From NCBI RefSeq assembly GCF_001553935.1, contig NZ_CP014232.1, positions 2,852,001 through 2,916,000 on the forward strand: DNA of 64,000 nucleotides, in the 5' to 3' direction. The translations under genes were made by a program, and so were the position numbers. The stretch comes from Actinomyces oris. GTDB lineage: Bacteria > Actinomycetota > Actinomycetes > Actinomycetales > Actinomycetaceae. The notes beneath the pieces are model-generated. The model saw nothing but the letters and a program-made list of their open reading frames with translations, did not search any database and had not been told where the DNA came from. This document shows positions 33,730 to 41,810 of this stretch, in pieces (within the stretch, counting starts at the first letter, position 1; the number at the start of each line of letters is the position of its first letter).

Positions 33730-33743
33730 TGTACGTATGTTCG
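33730..33743 (-). promoter_or_regulatory. LexA (SOS) box upstream of imuA'
   Basis: On the minus strand CGAACATACGTACA matches the CGAAC-N4-GTTCG LexA consensus at 12 of 14 positions. It lies between a -10-like TATCCT (33762–33757) and the ribosome site, where LexA would block transcription. It differs by one base from the HNH-gene box. Confidence 0.75.
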
Positions 33744-33944
33744 ATGGATGGGTTTCAGGATAGCGCCGCGCTGCGACATCAATCGGGGGCGTAGGCAACA
33801 AGGGGGTCTCAGGGTGCGACGAGCCCACGGACCTCCTCCACAGGAGATCCACAGGGACGGGTCTGCGCAGGGGCGTCTACAGTTGGGGCTGTGCCCTCAT
33901 GGAAGGCCACCTTCCCTACCCGTCACCTGCCTGGAGGTACACCT

Positions 33945-34520
33945 ATGACAGCCGACCTCACTCGCCCCCGCCCGCCGGCCCCTACCGGCCTCCTGCCCTC
34001 AGTCCCCTCCTTCACCCTGACCTCCGCGGACCTGACCGAGCAGGGGCGGGTCCCGGACATCTTCACCGGCATCCATGACAACGTCTCCCCGGCCCTGAGC
34101 TGGTCGGGCTTCCCCGAGCAGACGCAGTCCTTCGTCGTGTCCTGCTTCGACCCGGACGCTCCGACCATGTCGGGCTGGTGGCACTGGACCATCGTGGATC
34201 TGGACGCCTCGGTCACCTCGCTGGAGCGGGGTGCGGGGGCCAGCGACCTTCAGCTCGACGGCGCCGCCTTCCACCTGGCCGGGGACTCCGGCGACCACGC
34301 CTGGTTCGGCCCCTACCCGCCGGCGGGCGACGGCGACCACCGCTACGTCTTCACCGTCTCCGCCCTGGACGTGGACACGCTGGGCCTGGATGACGAGGCC
34401 AGTCCCGCCATGGCGGCCTTCACCCTGGCGCCGCACTGCATCGCTCGGGCCACGCTCACCGCCACCTACTCCGTGCCCGGGGAGCCCGGGGCCACCGCCT
34501 TCCTCAGGGACGGCCAGTGA
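33945..34520 (+). CDS. YbhB/YbcL-family PEBP-like protein
   Basis: A 191-aa phosphatidylethanolamine-binding-like protein. The ligand-pocket motifs FDPDAPTMSGWWHW and the GDHRYVFTVSALDVD strand are present, along with PALSWSGFPEQTQSFVVSC near the start. There is no signal peptide, so it is cytoplasmic. The biochemical role of bacterial YbhB proteins is unclear. GGAGGT precedes the ATG at 33945. The stop codon overlaps the next gene's GTG. Confidence 0.85.
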   Translation: MTADLTRPRPPAPTGLLPSVPSFTLTSADLTEQGRVPDIFTGIHDNVSPALSWSGFPEQTQSFVVSCFDPDAPTMSGWWHWTIVDLDASVTSLERGAGASDLQLDGAAFHLAGDSGDHAWFGPYPPAGDGDHRYVFTVSALDVDTLGLDDEASPAMAAFTLAPHCIARATLTATYSVPGEPGATAFLRDGQ

Positions 34521-35380
34521 GCCCGCAGATCGCCCAGGTCGACGCCTCGTCCTCCAAGGCGGGCCGGCGTCGCCGTCAGGGGGAGTCCGTCCCCTTCACC
34601 CCCGCCCACGGTTTCACGCGCGCCGGCTCCGGCCGCCACCAGCGCCGCCCCATCGCCCTGATCACCGGGGCGACCTCCGGGATCGGCCTGGCCGTGGCCA
34701 GGGACCTGGCCCGGGACCACGACCTCATCCTGCTGGCCCGTTCCGTCAACGACCTGGAGGAGCTGGCGCTCGCGCTGGAGGAGGAGTCCCAGACGGCGGT
34801 CCTCATCTGCCCGGTCGACCTGACCGACGACACGGCCCTGGCCAGGCTGGTCAGCCGGATCGACATTGAGAGCCTCGACGTGCTGGTGCACAGCGCCGGC
34901 ATGGAGGCGCCCGGTGCCGTTGACAAGATCACCCCCACGCGTTGGCGGGCGGTTCTCAACCTCAACCTGGTGGCGACGGCGTATCTGACGAGCCTGCTGC
35001 TGCCGGCACTGCGGGAGGCGCGCGGGCTGACGGTGTTCATCAACTCCGGCGCCGGAGTGAGCCCGCGTTCGGGCAACGCCCTCTACTCCGCCTCCAAGGC
35101 GGGGCTGAAGTCCCTGGCCGACACGCTGCGCCAGGAGGAGGCCGGCAAGGTGCGGGTCACCTCGATCTACCCGGGCCGGGTGGACACCCCTATGCAGGAG
35201 CGTCTGCACGCCTTCAATGCGGCACGCCTGCGCACCGAGGGGATCATGGCCACCCCCGCATACAGGGCTGCGGACCATATGGCGCCGCAGTCGGTGGCCG
35301 CGGCCGTGCGCCTGGCCGTCAACACCCCGATGGACGCGGTCGTGGAGGACCTGGCGATCCGCCCCGCCGGCATGCTCTGA
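34517..35380 (+). CDS. Short-chain dehydrogenase/reductase
   Basis: A 287-aa classical SDR. The Rossmann motif TGATSGIG begins at about residue 50, HSAGMEAPG replaces NNAG, and the catalytic Ser and YxxxK lie in NSGAGVSPRSGNALYSASKAG. SIYPGRVDTPM is the usual cofactor-loop motif. A 45-residue basic N-terminal extension is unusual, but the GTG at 34517 overlaps the PEBP stop codon (GTGA), which supports it; a start nearer the Rossmann fold is also possible. The substrate is unknown. Confidence 0.85.
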   Translation: MSPQIAQVDASSSKAGRRRRQGESVPFTPAHGFTRAGSGRHQRRPIALITGATSGIGLAVARDLARDHDLILLARSVNDLEELALALEEESQTAVLICPVDLTDDTALARLVSRIDIESLDVLVHSAGMEAPGAVDKITPTRWRAVLNLNLVATAYLTSLLLPALREARGLTVFINSGAGVSPRSGNALYSASKAGLKSLADTLRQEEAGKVRVTSIYPGRVDTPMQERLHAFNAARLRTEGIMATPAYRAADHMAPQSVAAAVRLAVNTPMDAVVEDLAIRPAGML

Positions 35381-35401
35381 GAAGAACCCTGAGGCAGGAG
35401 C

Positions 35402-35860
35402 TCAGGCCCCTCCGGCGAAGCCCAAGGAACGCCAGGCCTCATACAGGCCGATAGCGGCGGAGTTGGCCAGGTTGAGGGAGCGGTTGCCCTCCACCATGGG
35501 GATGCGCAGGTGGGCGCTCACCCGCGGGTGGTCGAGGATCTCCTGGGGCAGGCCGGTGGGCTCGGGGCCGAACAGGAGGGCGTCGTCGCCGCGCCAGTCG
35601 ACCTGGGTGTAGAGGCGCTCGGTGTGGGAGGTGAAGGCGAAGATGCGTCCAGGGATCTGCTCAAGGCACTCCTGCCAGGTGGCGTGGACGCGAGTGTTGG
35701 CCAGGTCGTGGTAGTCCAGGCCGGCACGGCGCAGCTTGGCGTCGTCCATGTCGAACAGGGGGTCCACGAGGTGGAGCATGGAGCCGGTGTTGGCGCTCAG
35801 GCGGATCGCGGCCCCGGTGTTGCCGGGGATGCGCGGCTCGAAGAAGATGACGTGCAGCAC
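35402..35860 (-). CDS. trmL: tRNA (cytidine(34)-2'-O)-methyltransferase TrmL
   Basis: A 152-aa SPOUT methyltransferase that methylates the wobble base of tRNA-Leu isoacceptors. Motifs are FFEPRIPGNTGAAIRLSANTG, LLFGPEPTGLP and the knot sequence IPMVEGNRSLNLANSAAIGLYEAWR. GTG at 35860 gives the standard family length; TCTCAT 7 nt upstream is a possible -10. A longer in-frame ORF extends into the neighbouring cassette and is artefactual. The first six codons and upstream region are duplicated at 38771–38815, so this gene lies at the edge of a probable insertion. Confidence 0.9.
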   Translation of the reverse strand: MLHVIFFEPRIPGNTGAAIRLSANTGSMLHLVDPLFDMDDAKLRRAGLDYHDLANTRVHATWQECLEQIPGRIFAFTSHTERLYTQVDWRGDDALLFGPEPTGLPQEILDHPRVSAHLRIPMVEGNRSLNLANSAAIGLYEAWRSLGFAGGA

Positions 35861-35887
35861 GGGGACAATGAGACCACATGCTGAGGC
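35843..35887. repeat. Direct repeat, left copy (trmL 5' end; possible attachment site)
   Basis: These 45 bp span the first codons and upstream region of trmL. They recur at 38771–38815 with two mismatches; the last 26 bp (35862–35887) are identical. The repeats bracket the ABC-2 exporter operon, as a site-specific insertion or tandem duplication would leave. No integrase gene is present between them. Confidence 0.65.
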
Positions 35888-35904
35888 AGACCTCCTCCTC
35901 AGAC

Positions 35905-36687
35905 TCAGACGGTGTCGGTGCGTTGGCCCTGACGGAGTCGGGTGACGGCGCGACGGGTGACGGCCAGCCCGATCCCAGCCCATACGGCGGCGACCGCGAG
36001 GTCGCGGCCTAGCAGGGCCGGGACGGCGGCCGCCGGTGCGTCCAGGACCGTCAGGGTGCCGCTGACCGGAACCAGGTGGGCCAGGGCCTGCAACCAGGTA
36101 GGGCACTGCTCGAGCGGCACGATGACGCCGGTCAGCAGCGGCAGGAACGTGGCGATGATCGTGGCACCCAGGTAGGGATCGGGCAGGTTGACTCCGACAC
36201 CGGCGGCCATGATCCCCATGAGCAGCCCGCACACGATGGTCGGCGCTGCCAGTGTGATGACACGCCCCAGCACTCCAACGTCGTGCAACGGTGAGAGCGC
36301 GAAGACGACGCCGATCGCGACGGTGGCGGTCGAGGCAGCCAGGAGCGCCGGCACGACGGCGACGGACAGCCAGTAGGCGACGTCGAGGCGCCTGCGGGTA
36401 TGGACCTCCTGGAAGACGCCCAGCATCCGGTCCGTGGCCACGGTCCCCACCACTCCGGAGGCCACCGAGACGGCCAGTGCCACCAGGGCCGCTGCGTATC
36501 CGGTGCGCACCAGGTCAGGCGCGGAGAGGTCCGAGCCCATGAGGACATCGAAGAGCACGTCCAGCAGCGGCAGCACCAGCAGCGTGACCACGGCCGTGCC
36601 CAGGGTCGCGAAGGCCGTCGACGAGGCCCACGAGACACGCACCCCTGAGGAGAACCGGTAGGCGAAGGCCAGAGCCCGGGCGCGCAT
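35905..36687 (-). CDS. ABC-2-type exporter permease
   Basis: A 260-aa protein with six hydrophobic segments, typical of ABC-2 exporter permeases: LVRTGYAAALVALAVSVASGVVGTVATDRMLGVFQEVHTRRRLDVAYW, and a C-terminal PLLTGVIVPLEQCPTWLQALAHLVPVSGTL. The ATG at 36687 shares one base with the stop codon of the broken permease. It works with the ATPase at 37442–38437. The substrate is unknown; peptides, antibiotics or polysaccharides are typical for the class. Confidence 0.75.
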   Translation of the reverse strand: MRARALAFAYRFSSGVRVSWASSTAFATLGTAVVTLLVLPLLDVLFDVLMGSDLSAPDLVRTGYAAALVALAVSVASGVVGTVATDRMLGVFQEVHTRRRLDVAYWLSVAVVPALLAASTATVAIGVVFALSPLHDVGVLGRVITLAAPTIVCGLLMGIMAAGVGVNLPDPYLGATIIATFLPLLTGVIVPLEQCPTWLQALAHLVPVSGTLTVLDAPAAAVPALLGRDLAVAAVWAGIGLAVTRRAVTRLRQGQRTDTV

Positions 36688-37445
36688 CAGACCACCTCCA
36701 GGGTGCCGGTCCGTGTCGCCAGACGCAGCGCCCGCCGGCCGAGGAAGGCAGCAAGCCCCAGCCATGCGGCCGTGCACACCAGCCAAGCGCACAGCGCCAC
36801 TGCCGACGTCGCCCGGCCCAGCAGCAGCTCGAAGGGTACCGACAACGGCAGGAACCGACTCACCACAGCCAGCCAGGCAGGCGGCGTCGTCGAGGTGAAC
36901 ACGATGCCTGAGACCACGAGCACCGGCACCAGCAGCAGCCCCTCGTACTGGATCGCGTTGGGGGTGAGCACGAACAGCGCCGCGATGACCAGACTCAGGG
37001 CAAGGCAGCCGACCAGCAGCATGAGGGCCCCTGCGGTCAGGCGCGCCCAGACCTCCCACCCCGGCCCCGTGAAGGAGACTTACGTCGACAGCAGCGCCCA
37101 CGTGCACCACGCCACCGGGAAGGCGACCAGACCGAAGGACGCCGCCGCGCACACCACGGCCGCCAACGACCTAAGCGCCCCCACCGGAGCCATGACCAGA
37201 TGGACCAGCGTGCCCTTGTACCGCTCGAATCCGATGATCCCCGCCGCGCAGGTCGTCGTCGTCCACATTCCCACGACGCCCCCGCGCACCCAGCCCTGCG
37301 TCGGGGTGATCCCGCCCCATGCCGAGGCCGCCAGGAACTGCACCAGCGTGGTGGATGTCGTGGTCATGACCATGAGCTGGATGAAGTAGGGAACCGACAC
37401 GAACTGACGGACGTGAAAGGCCGTCATCCTCACCTGACGCCTCAT
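36687..37445 (-). pseudogene. ABC-2 exporter permease interrupted by an in-frame stop
   Basis: The reading frame from the ATG at 37445 (overlapping the ATPase stop codon, ATGA) runs 121 codons to a TAA at 37082–37080. It then continues in the same frame without another stop for 130 codons to 36687. The residues after the stop (VSFTGPGWEVWARLTAGALMLLVGCL…) complete the expected permease, including YEGLLLVPVLVVSGIVF and a C-terminal helix pair. A single change of TAA to a Tyr codon would restore a 252-aa protein. It may be a true nonsense mutation, a sequencing error or, less likely, two polypeptides. Confidence 0.75.
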
Positions 37446-38437
37446 CGGGCGAGCCTGTCGGCCAGGGCCAGGTAGGCCTCCTCCAGGGAGACCGGCCGCG
37501 TCAGCACGTCCGACGGCGCTCCCACGCCGGCTTCGGCCAGGACCTGGCGAACCTGCTCGTCGGCGTCGGTAGTGCCGGTCGCCTCGATAGCCCAGTAGAC
37601 CGTCACGGCCCACCGGGCCGAGGAGGCGCGCTGCTTCACCGTCGCCCGCGACCCCAGACCGCTGCGAAGCGCCTCGACGGCGCCCCCGTGGCGGGCCGGT
37701 AACGTGAAAGTCGTGGTGGCACTCACCCCGGCCAAGGCGGACACGTCCCCCACGCCGCCGCGCACGACGATCCGGCCCGCCCCGATCACCGAGATGATGT
37801 CGGCCAGCTCCTCGACCTCCGGCATCGAGTGCGAGGTCAATAGCACCCCCGTTCCCCGCTGCGCCAGCTCACGCACCAGATCGCGTACCTGCAGCGCCAC
37901 GTCCGGGTCCAGGCCGGTGGTGGGCTCATCCAGCAGCAGAAGAGCCGGCGACCCGAGCAGCGCCCGGGCCAGGTGCAGACGCTGCCGCATCCCTCGAGAC
38001 AGCTCGCCCGCCTTGCGGGACGCCGCCTCGACCAGCCCCACACGCTCCAGGGCGTCCATGACCGCACTGTGTCGCCGCCGGGCGTCGAGACCCTGAATAT
38101 CGGCGAAGAACAGCAGGTTGTCGCGTGCCGTAGCTCGCGGGTAGAACCCCAGCTCACCGCCCAGGACCAGGCCCAGCCGGGACCTGGCCCGCTCCGGATG
38201 GCGCACCGCATCGATGCCATCGACCCAGACCTCACCCGACGTCGGAGCCAGCAGCGTGGCGCACATCCGCACCGTCGTCGTCTTACCGGCACCGTTGGGC
38301 CCCAGCAGACCATGGACCTGCCCCGCCCCGACGTCCAGGGACACATCCTCCACGGCGACGAAGGTTTTGTCCTTTTTCCCGAAGGAGCGAACCAGGTGGG
38401 AGGCACGCAGCAGCGAATCCTCATTAAGCAATACCAT
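37442..38437 (-). CDS. ABC-2-type exporter ATP-binding protein
   Basis: A 331-aa ATPase. Walker A is GPNGAGKTTT, the signature LSRGMRQRLHLARAL, Walker B LLLLDEPTTGLDPD and the switch LLTSHSM. A C-terminal extension of about 90 residues (ATTTFTLPARHGG…VSLEEAYLAL) is common in DrrA/CcmA-type exporters. The ATG at 38437 has GGAGGGG upstream. It is the first gene of the three-gene operon in the trmL-flanked cassette. Confidence 0.88.
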   Translation of the reverse strand: MVLLNEDSLLRASHLVRSFGKKDKTFVAVEDVSLDVGAGQVHGLLGPNGAGKTTTVRMCATLLAPTSGEVWVDGIDAVRHPERARSRLGLVLGGELGFYPRATARDNLLFFADIQGLDARRRHSAVMDALERVGLVEAASRKAGELSRGMRQRLHLARALLGSPALLLLDEPTTGLDPDVALQVRDLVRELAQRGTGVLLTSHSMPEVEELADIISVIGAGRIVVRGGVGDVSALAGVSATTTFTLPARHGGAVEALRSGLGSRATVKQRASSARWAVTVYWAIEATGTTDADEQVRQVLAEAGVGAPSDVLTRPVSLEEAYLALADRLAR

Positions 38438-38856
38438 AGAGCCCCTCCACTTCCAAAGGATCACAATCAATAACGTCAGCCACCCTCTCAGCCTTATAGT
38501 CGCCAAAGAATAAAATGAATGCATCAATTGCATGCCTTAGATCAGCAAGATCAGGTAGATGCACAAATCCTTCAAGAGCAGATCGCCCCGCATTACCGAC
38601 GTTTTCAGCGGCTATTCATGTACACGAAGACATGCGTCATCCAACATGACTGCGCCGACTGCCGGCCGTGATTCCATCCCGTCATCATGCCGGCAAATAC
38701 TCGCACCTTTATATAAGATATTTTACGTATCAAAATACAGTTCGCAACACTTGACGTGTAGTCAAGATTCGAAGATGACGTACAGCACAGGGACAATGAG
38801 ACCACATGCTGAGGCGTCTGAGCGGCGACTGCGCCACGGATGCCATGATCGGCAGC
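38438..38856. other. AT-richer intergenic stretch at the cassette's right end
   Basis: These 419 nt lack a supportable gene. Base composition is clearly AT-richer than the surroundings, especially 38460–38560 and 38700–38770, which suggests foreign origin. It holds the promoter region of the ABC-2 operon, the palindrome CTTGACGTGTAGTCAAG (38750–38766) and the right copy of the trmL repeat (38771–38815), after which native-looking DNA resumes. Confidence 0.55.
38771..38815. repeat. Direct repeat, right copy (trmL start remnant)
   Basis: This copy matches 35843–35887 at 43 of 45 positions. Read on the minus strand it gives a GTG and six trmL-like codons (VLYVIF) before diverging and reaching a TGA after codon 8, so it is a broken second trmL start. 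The palindrome at 38750–38766 is 4 nt away. Confidence 0.65.
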
Positions 38857-39510
38857 ATGAGCACCACTGAGTCGCATACCACCTCCCCCATTCTGACCTG
38901 CGGCGCGCTGGCCGGCAACATCGTGCGTCTGGAGCCGCTGTCGCCTGAGCACGTACCGGGGCTGCAGATGGCCGCAGAGGGGGCCGCGACCAGCCCCTTC
39001 GCCACGGTGCCGGCACCGGAGACGGTCGAGGACTACGTGGCCCATAGCCTGGCCCGCCGGGACACGGGTACCTACGCGCCCTTCGCCCAGGTGGAGGTCG
39101 CCACCGGCCGCGTCGTCGGGCACACCGCCTACCTGACGCCCCGGTGGATGCCCGATGGGCGGCTCTTCGCCGTCGAGGTCGGCTCCTCCTGGCTCTCCCC
39201 CACTGCTCGCGGCACCGCCATCAACCCAGCCGCCAAGCTCCTGCTGCTCACGCAGGCCCTCGAGGACTGGAGCGTGGACCGTGTGGACATCAAGACCGAT
39301 GCACGCAATGCGGTGGCTCGCGGCGCGATCGCGGCCCTGGGGGCGACCTTCGAGGGGATCCTGCACGCCTGGCAGCCCTCGCTGGCTCCCGGTGAGGAGG
39401 GGCGCACGCGCGACACGGCCATGTTCGCCATCACCCCACAGCAGTGGCCCGAGGTCAGGACCCGTCTGGCCGAGCGCATCGAGAGGCGCTCGACGTCGTC
39501 GAAAGGATGA
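38857..39510 (+). CDS. GNAT-family N-acetyltransferase
   Basis: A 217-aa RimJ/RimL-type acetyltransferase. Seen are the N-terminal GNIVRLEPLSPEHVPGLQMAAE, the beta-strand VEVGSSWLSPTARGTAINPAAKLLLLTQALEDW (acetyl-CoA loop) and [25 protein letters not shown]. The target amine is unknown. The ATG at 38857 lies 7 nt after CATGAT (leaderless); an in-frame ATG at 38806 would overlap the trmL repeat and is not favoured. It precedes the ybaK-like gene by 6 nt and is probably co-transcribed with it. Confidence 0.85.
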   Translation: MSTTESHTTSPILTCGALAGNIVRLEPLSPEHVPGLQMAAEGAATSPFATVPAPETVEDYVAHSLARRDTGTYAPFAQVEVATGRVVGHTAYLTPRWMPDGRLFAVEVGSSWLSPTARGTAINPAAKLLLLTQALEDWSVDRVDIKTDARNAVARGAIAALGATFEGILHAWQPSLAPGEEGRTRDTAMFAITPQQWPEVRTRLAERIERRSTSSKG

Positions 39511-39516
39511 GAAGGA

Positions 39517-40110
39517 ATGACTGAGCTGCGTGATCCGGCTGAGGTCTTCGCCACGGAGATCGGCTGGCAGCCGGCGCTGGAGCGCACCGATCTACTCGCC
39601 GAGCCCGTGGCCGCCGCGCTGCGGGCGCTGGAGGCGGCCTCGCCCGAGGGTACGGACCTGGCCCGTCAGGCGCAGGTAGTGCCCATTGACCCGTCCCACT
39701 CCGACACCGACGCCCTCAACGCGCACTACGACCTGGATCCTGAGGCGACCGGGAACTGCGTACTCGTGGCCGGTAAGCGGACCGGCCAGGAGCGCATCGC
39801 CGCCTGCGTGGTGCGCGCCACCGACTTCGCCGACGTCAACCACGTCGTCAAGAAGCGCATTGACGTGCGTAAGGCCTCGTTCCTGCCGGTGGAGCGGGCC
39901 GTGGAGATGAGTGGCATGGAGTACGGCGGGATCACCCCGGTCGGCCTGCCCGAGGACTGGCGCCTCTTCATCGACGGCGCCGTGGCGGAGCGGGCCACGG
40001 TACTCATCGGCTCGGGCGTGCGCCACTCCAAGCTCCTGGTGCCCGGGGCACTGCTGGTGGCGCTGCCGGGGGCCGAGCGCGTCGAGGACCTGGGGGTACG
40101 CCCCGCCTGA
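39517..40110 (+). CDS. YbaK/EbsC-family aminoacyl-tRNA deacylase-like protein
   Basis: A 197-aa protein with the YbaK/ProX fold: GNCVLVAGKRTGQERIAACVVRATDFADVNHVVKKRIDVRKASF, then AVEMSGMEYGGITPVGLPEDWRLFID and VLIGSGVRHSKLLVPGALL. The conserved Lys (VVKKRID) and GGITP motif indicate likely trans-editing of mischarged tRNAs. AGAAGGA gives a strong ribosome site. It follows the GNAT gene closely and ends in a bidirectional hairpin. Confidence 0.85.
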   Translation: MTELRDPAEVFATEIGWQPALERTDLLAEPVAAALRALEAASPEGTDLARQAQVVPIDPSHSDTDALNAHYDLDPEATGNCVLVAGKRTGQERIAACVVRATDFADVNHVVKKRIDVRKASFLPVERAVEMSGMEYGGITPVGLPEDWRLFIDGAVAERATVLIGSGVRHSKLLVPGALLVALPGAERVEDLGVRPA

Positions 40111-40138
40111 GCGGGCCGGTCGGACCGTTCAGGCGGGG
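40101..40138. terminator. Bidirectional hairpin between convergent genes
   Basis: CCCCGCCTGA (40101–40110, containing the ybaK-like stop codon) pairs with TCAGGCGGGG (40129–40138), and the GGTC/GACC core extends the stem. The hairpin lies between the convergent ybaK-like and oxidoreductase genes and can terminate both strands. It has no long U-tract. Confidence 0.6.
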
Positions 40139-40153
40139 CCAGTCCTCAGGCTC

Positions 40154-41605
40154 TCAGCCCAGGGAGTCCAGGACGATGTTGAGTCCCTCGCTCATGGTGG
40201 GGTGGGTGATGACGGCGTCGCGCACCTGCTGCCACGTCAGGTCGCCCAGCATCGCCATCTGGATGCTGGTGACGACCTCACTGGCCTCGGCGCCGATGAT
40301 GGCGGCACCCAGGATCAGGTCGGTGCGGGCGTCGATGATGACCTTGAAGAAGCCCTCGGTACGGCCCAGGGTCTTGGCGCGCGGGACGGCCGCCGTCGGG
40401 GTCTTGGCGACGCGCACCTCATAGCCGGCCTCGCGGGCCTCGGCCTCGCTCATGCCCACGTGCCCGAGCTCGGGCGTGGTGAAGACGGCCCAGGGGATGA
40501 GACGTCCGGTGGTGGAGGCCTCCTTGCCGGCGAAGAGGTCGCGCAGGACGCGGAAGTCGTTCCAGGAGGCGTGGGTGAACTGGGGCGTTCCGGCCACGTC
40601 ACCGGCGGCGTAGACGTTCTCGGCGGTGGTGCACAGGTGGTCGTCGACGCGCACGAAGCCGCGCTCGGTCAGCTCCACGCCCGCGGTCTCCAGGCCGAGG
40701 CCGGCGGTGACGGGGGTGCGCCCCAGGGCGACGAGCAGGTGGGATCCGCTCACCTCGTGCCCGTCGGCGGTGGTGACGACGACGCCGTTCCCGTCGGCCG
40801 CGGCGGCGACCTTCGAGGCGAGTGCGCCAGTCAGGACCGTGACCCCCAGGGCCTCCAGGCCGGCGGTCACCTCAGCGGCGACGTCCTCGTCCTCGCGGTC
40901 CAGGATGTGCGGCCCGGCGTGGACGATGGTGACCGGGACACCGAGGAGCCCCATGAGGGAGGCCATCTCGACGCCGATGACGCCGCCGCCCAGGACGATG
41001 AGGCTACTGGGCAGCTCGGGCAGGGTGAGCAGGTCCTCGCTGGTCCAGTAGCGCACGTCGGACAGGCCCTCGATCGGGGGGACCGACGGCGTGGTGCCGG
41101 TGTTGATGAGGACCTTGGCGCCGCGCACGCGCCGCAGGCCGCCGTCGTTCAGGGCGATCTCGACGGTGCGCTCCCCCACGAAGCGGGCGGTGCCCTTGAC
41201 GAAGTCCATGCCGGAGGCGGGGAACATCTTCTCGTGGGCGGCCACCATGCCGCCCACGACGGCCTCCTTGCGGGCGCGGAAGGAGGCCAGCTCGATGCGG
41301 GCCTGGGCCAGGGCGTCAGCGCCACCGTCCTGCTCGGGCAGAGTGACGCCGTAGGTCTGCGAGCCCTGGACCTCCCGGAGGACGCGGGCGGCGGAGATGA
41401 GGGTCTTGGTGGGGATGCAGGCGACGTTGATGCAGGTGCCGCCCACCTTGTCACGCTCCACCATGACGACCTTGTCGCCGGCCTTGGCGCGCAGCATCGC
41501 CAGGGACTTGCCCGCCTTGCCGCCTCCGACGACGAGCAGGTCGACCTCCTCGACCGGGACGTCTGTCTGGTTGGTCGCGTCGCTGTTGACGGTGGACTGT
41601 GACAT
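40154..41605 (-). CDS. Pyridine nucleotide-disulfide oxidoreductase (class I, Lpd/MerA-like)
   Basis: A 483-aa flavoprotein. FAD motif DLLVVGGGKAGKSLAMLRAKAG at the N-terminus, redox-active disulfide GGTCINVACIPTKTL (CxxxxC), NAD(P) motif LIVLGGGVIGVEMASL, second FAD motif NVYAAGDVAG and C-terminal His-Glu pair in THPTMSEGL are all present. It resembles dihydrolipoyl dehydrogenase/mercuric-reductase-type or pyridine nucleotide transhydrogenase enzymes. There is no HMA domain and no neighbouring 2-oxoacid dehydrogenase, so the physiological disulfide or acceptor is uncertain. AAGGAGAT precedes the ATG at 41605. Confidence 0.88.
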   Translation of the reverse strand: MSQSTVNSDATNQTDVPVEEVDLLVVGGGKAGKSLAMLRAKAGDKVVMVERDKVGGTCINVACIPTKTLISAARVLREVQGSQTYGVTLPEQDGGADALAQARIELASFRARKEAVVGGMVAAHEKMFPASGMDFVKGTARFVGERTVEIALNDGGLRRVRGAKVLINTGTTPSVPPIEGLSDVRYWTSEDLLTLPELPSSLIVLGGGVIGVEMASLMGLLGVPVTIVHAGPHILDREDEDVAAEVTAGLEALGVTVLTGALASKVAAAADGNGVVVTTADGHEVSGSHLLVALGRTPVTAGLGLETAGVELTERGFVRVDDHLCTTAENVYAAGDVAGTPQFTHASWNDFRVLRDLFAGKEASTTGRLIPWAVFTTPELGHVGMSEAEAREAGYEVRVAKTPTAAVPRAKTLGRTEGFFKVIIDARTDLILGAAIIGAEASEVVTSIQMAMLGDLTWQQVRDAVITHPTMSEGLNIVLDSLG

Positions 41606-41810
41606 GAGTGCGCATCTCCTTCGGCGGTCGCCGCTCGGCATGATCTGAACGCCAAGGGCAACGGGAAGCGAAGGGCCGCTATTCCGGGGCGACTGCCCAA
41701 GGTCTCAGTGAATCGCCGACAGCAGCCGGGGAATCCTCACGCTGCTCTTACCCCTCCCGACCGGTCATTGGGGCGACTTATCCTTTCGTCCTCACTGATA
41801 CCTGGCAGCC

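Noticed and set aside
35905..37152. Long in-frame ORF combining the intact permease with upstream codons.
   Set aside because: The upstream part reads another frame of the broken permease and lacks membrane-protein character; the start ATG at 36687 is supported by the TGATG junction.
38559..38870. Plus-strand ORF across the cassette's right boundary.
   Set aside because: No ribosome site or recognisable motif, and it crosses the trmL repeat; the codon pattern fits non-coding AT-richer DNA.
38605..39366. Minus-strand ORF of 253 codons opposite the GNAT gene.
   Set aside because: It overlaps the well-supported GNAT gene and its product is Gly/Arg/His-rich with no domain; it is a shadow of the high-GC coding strand.
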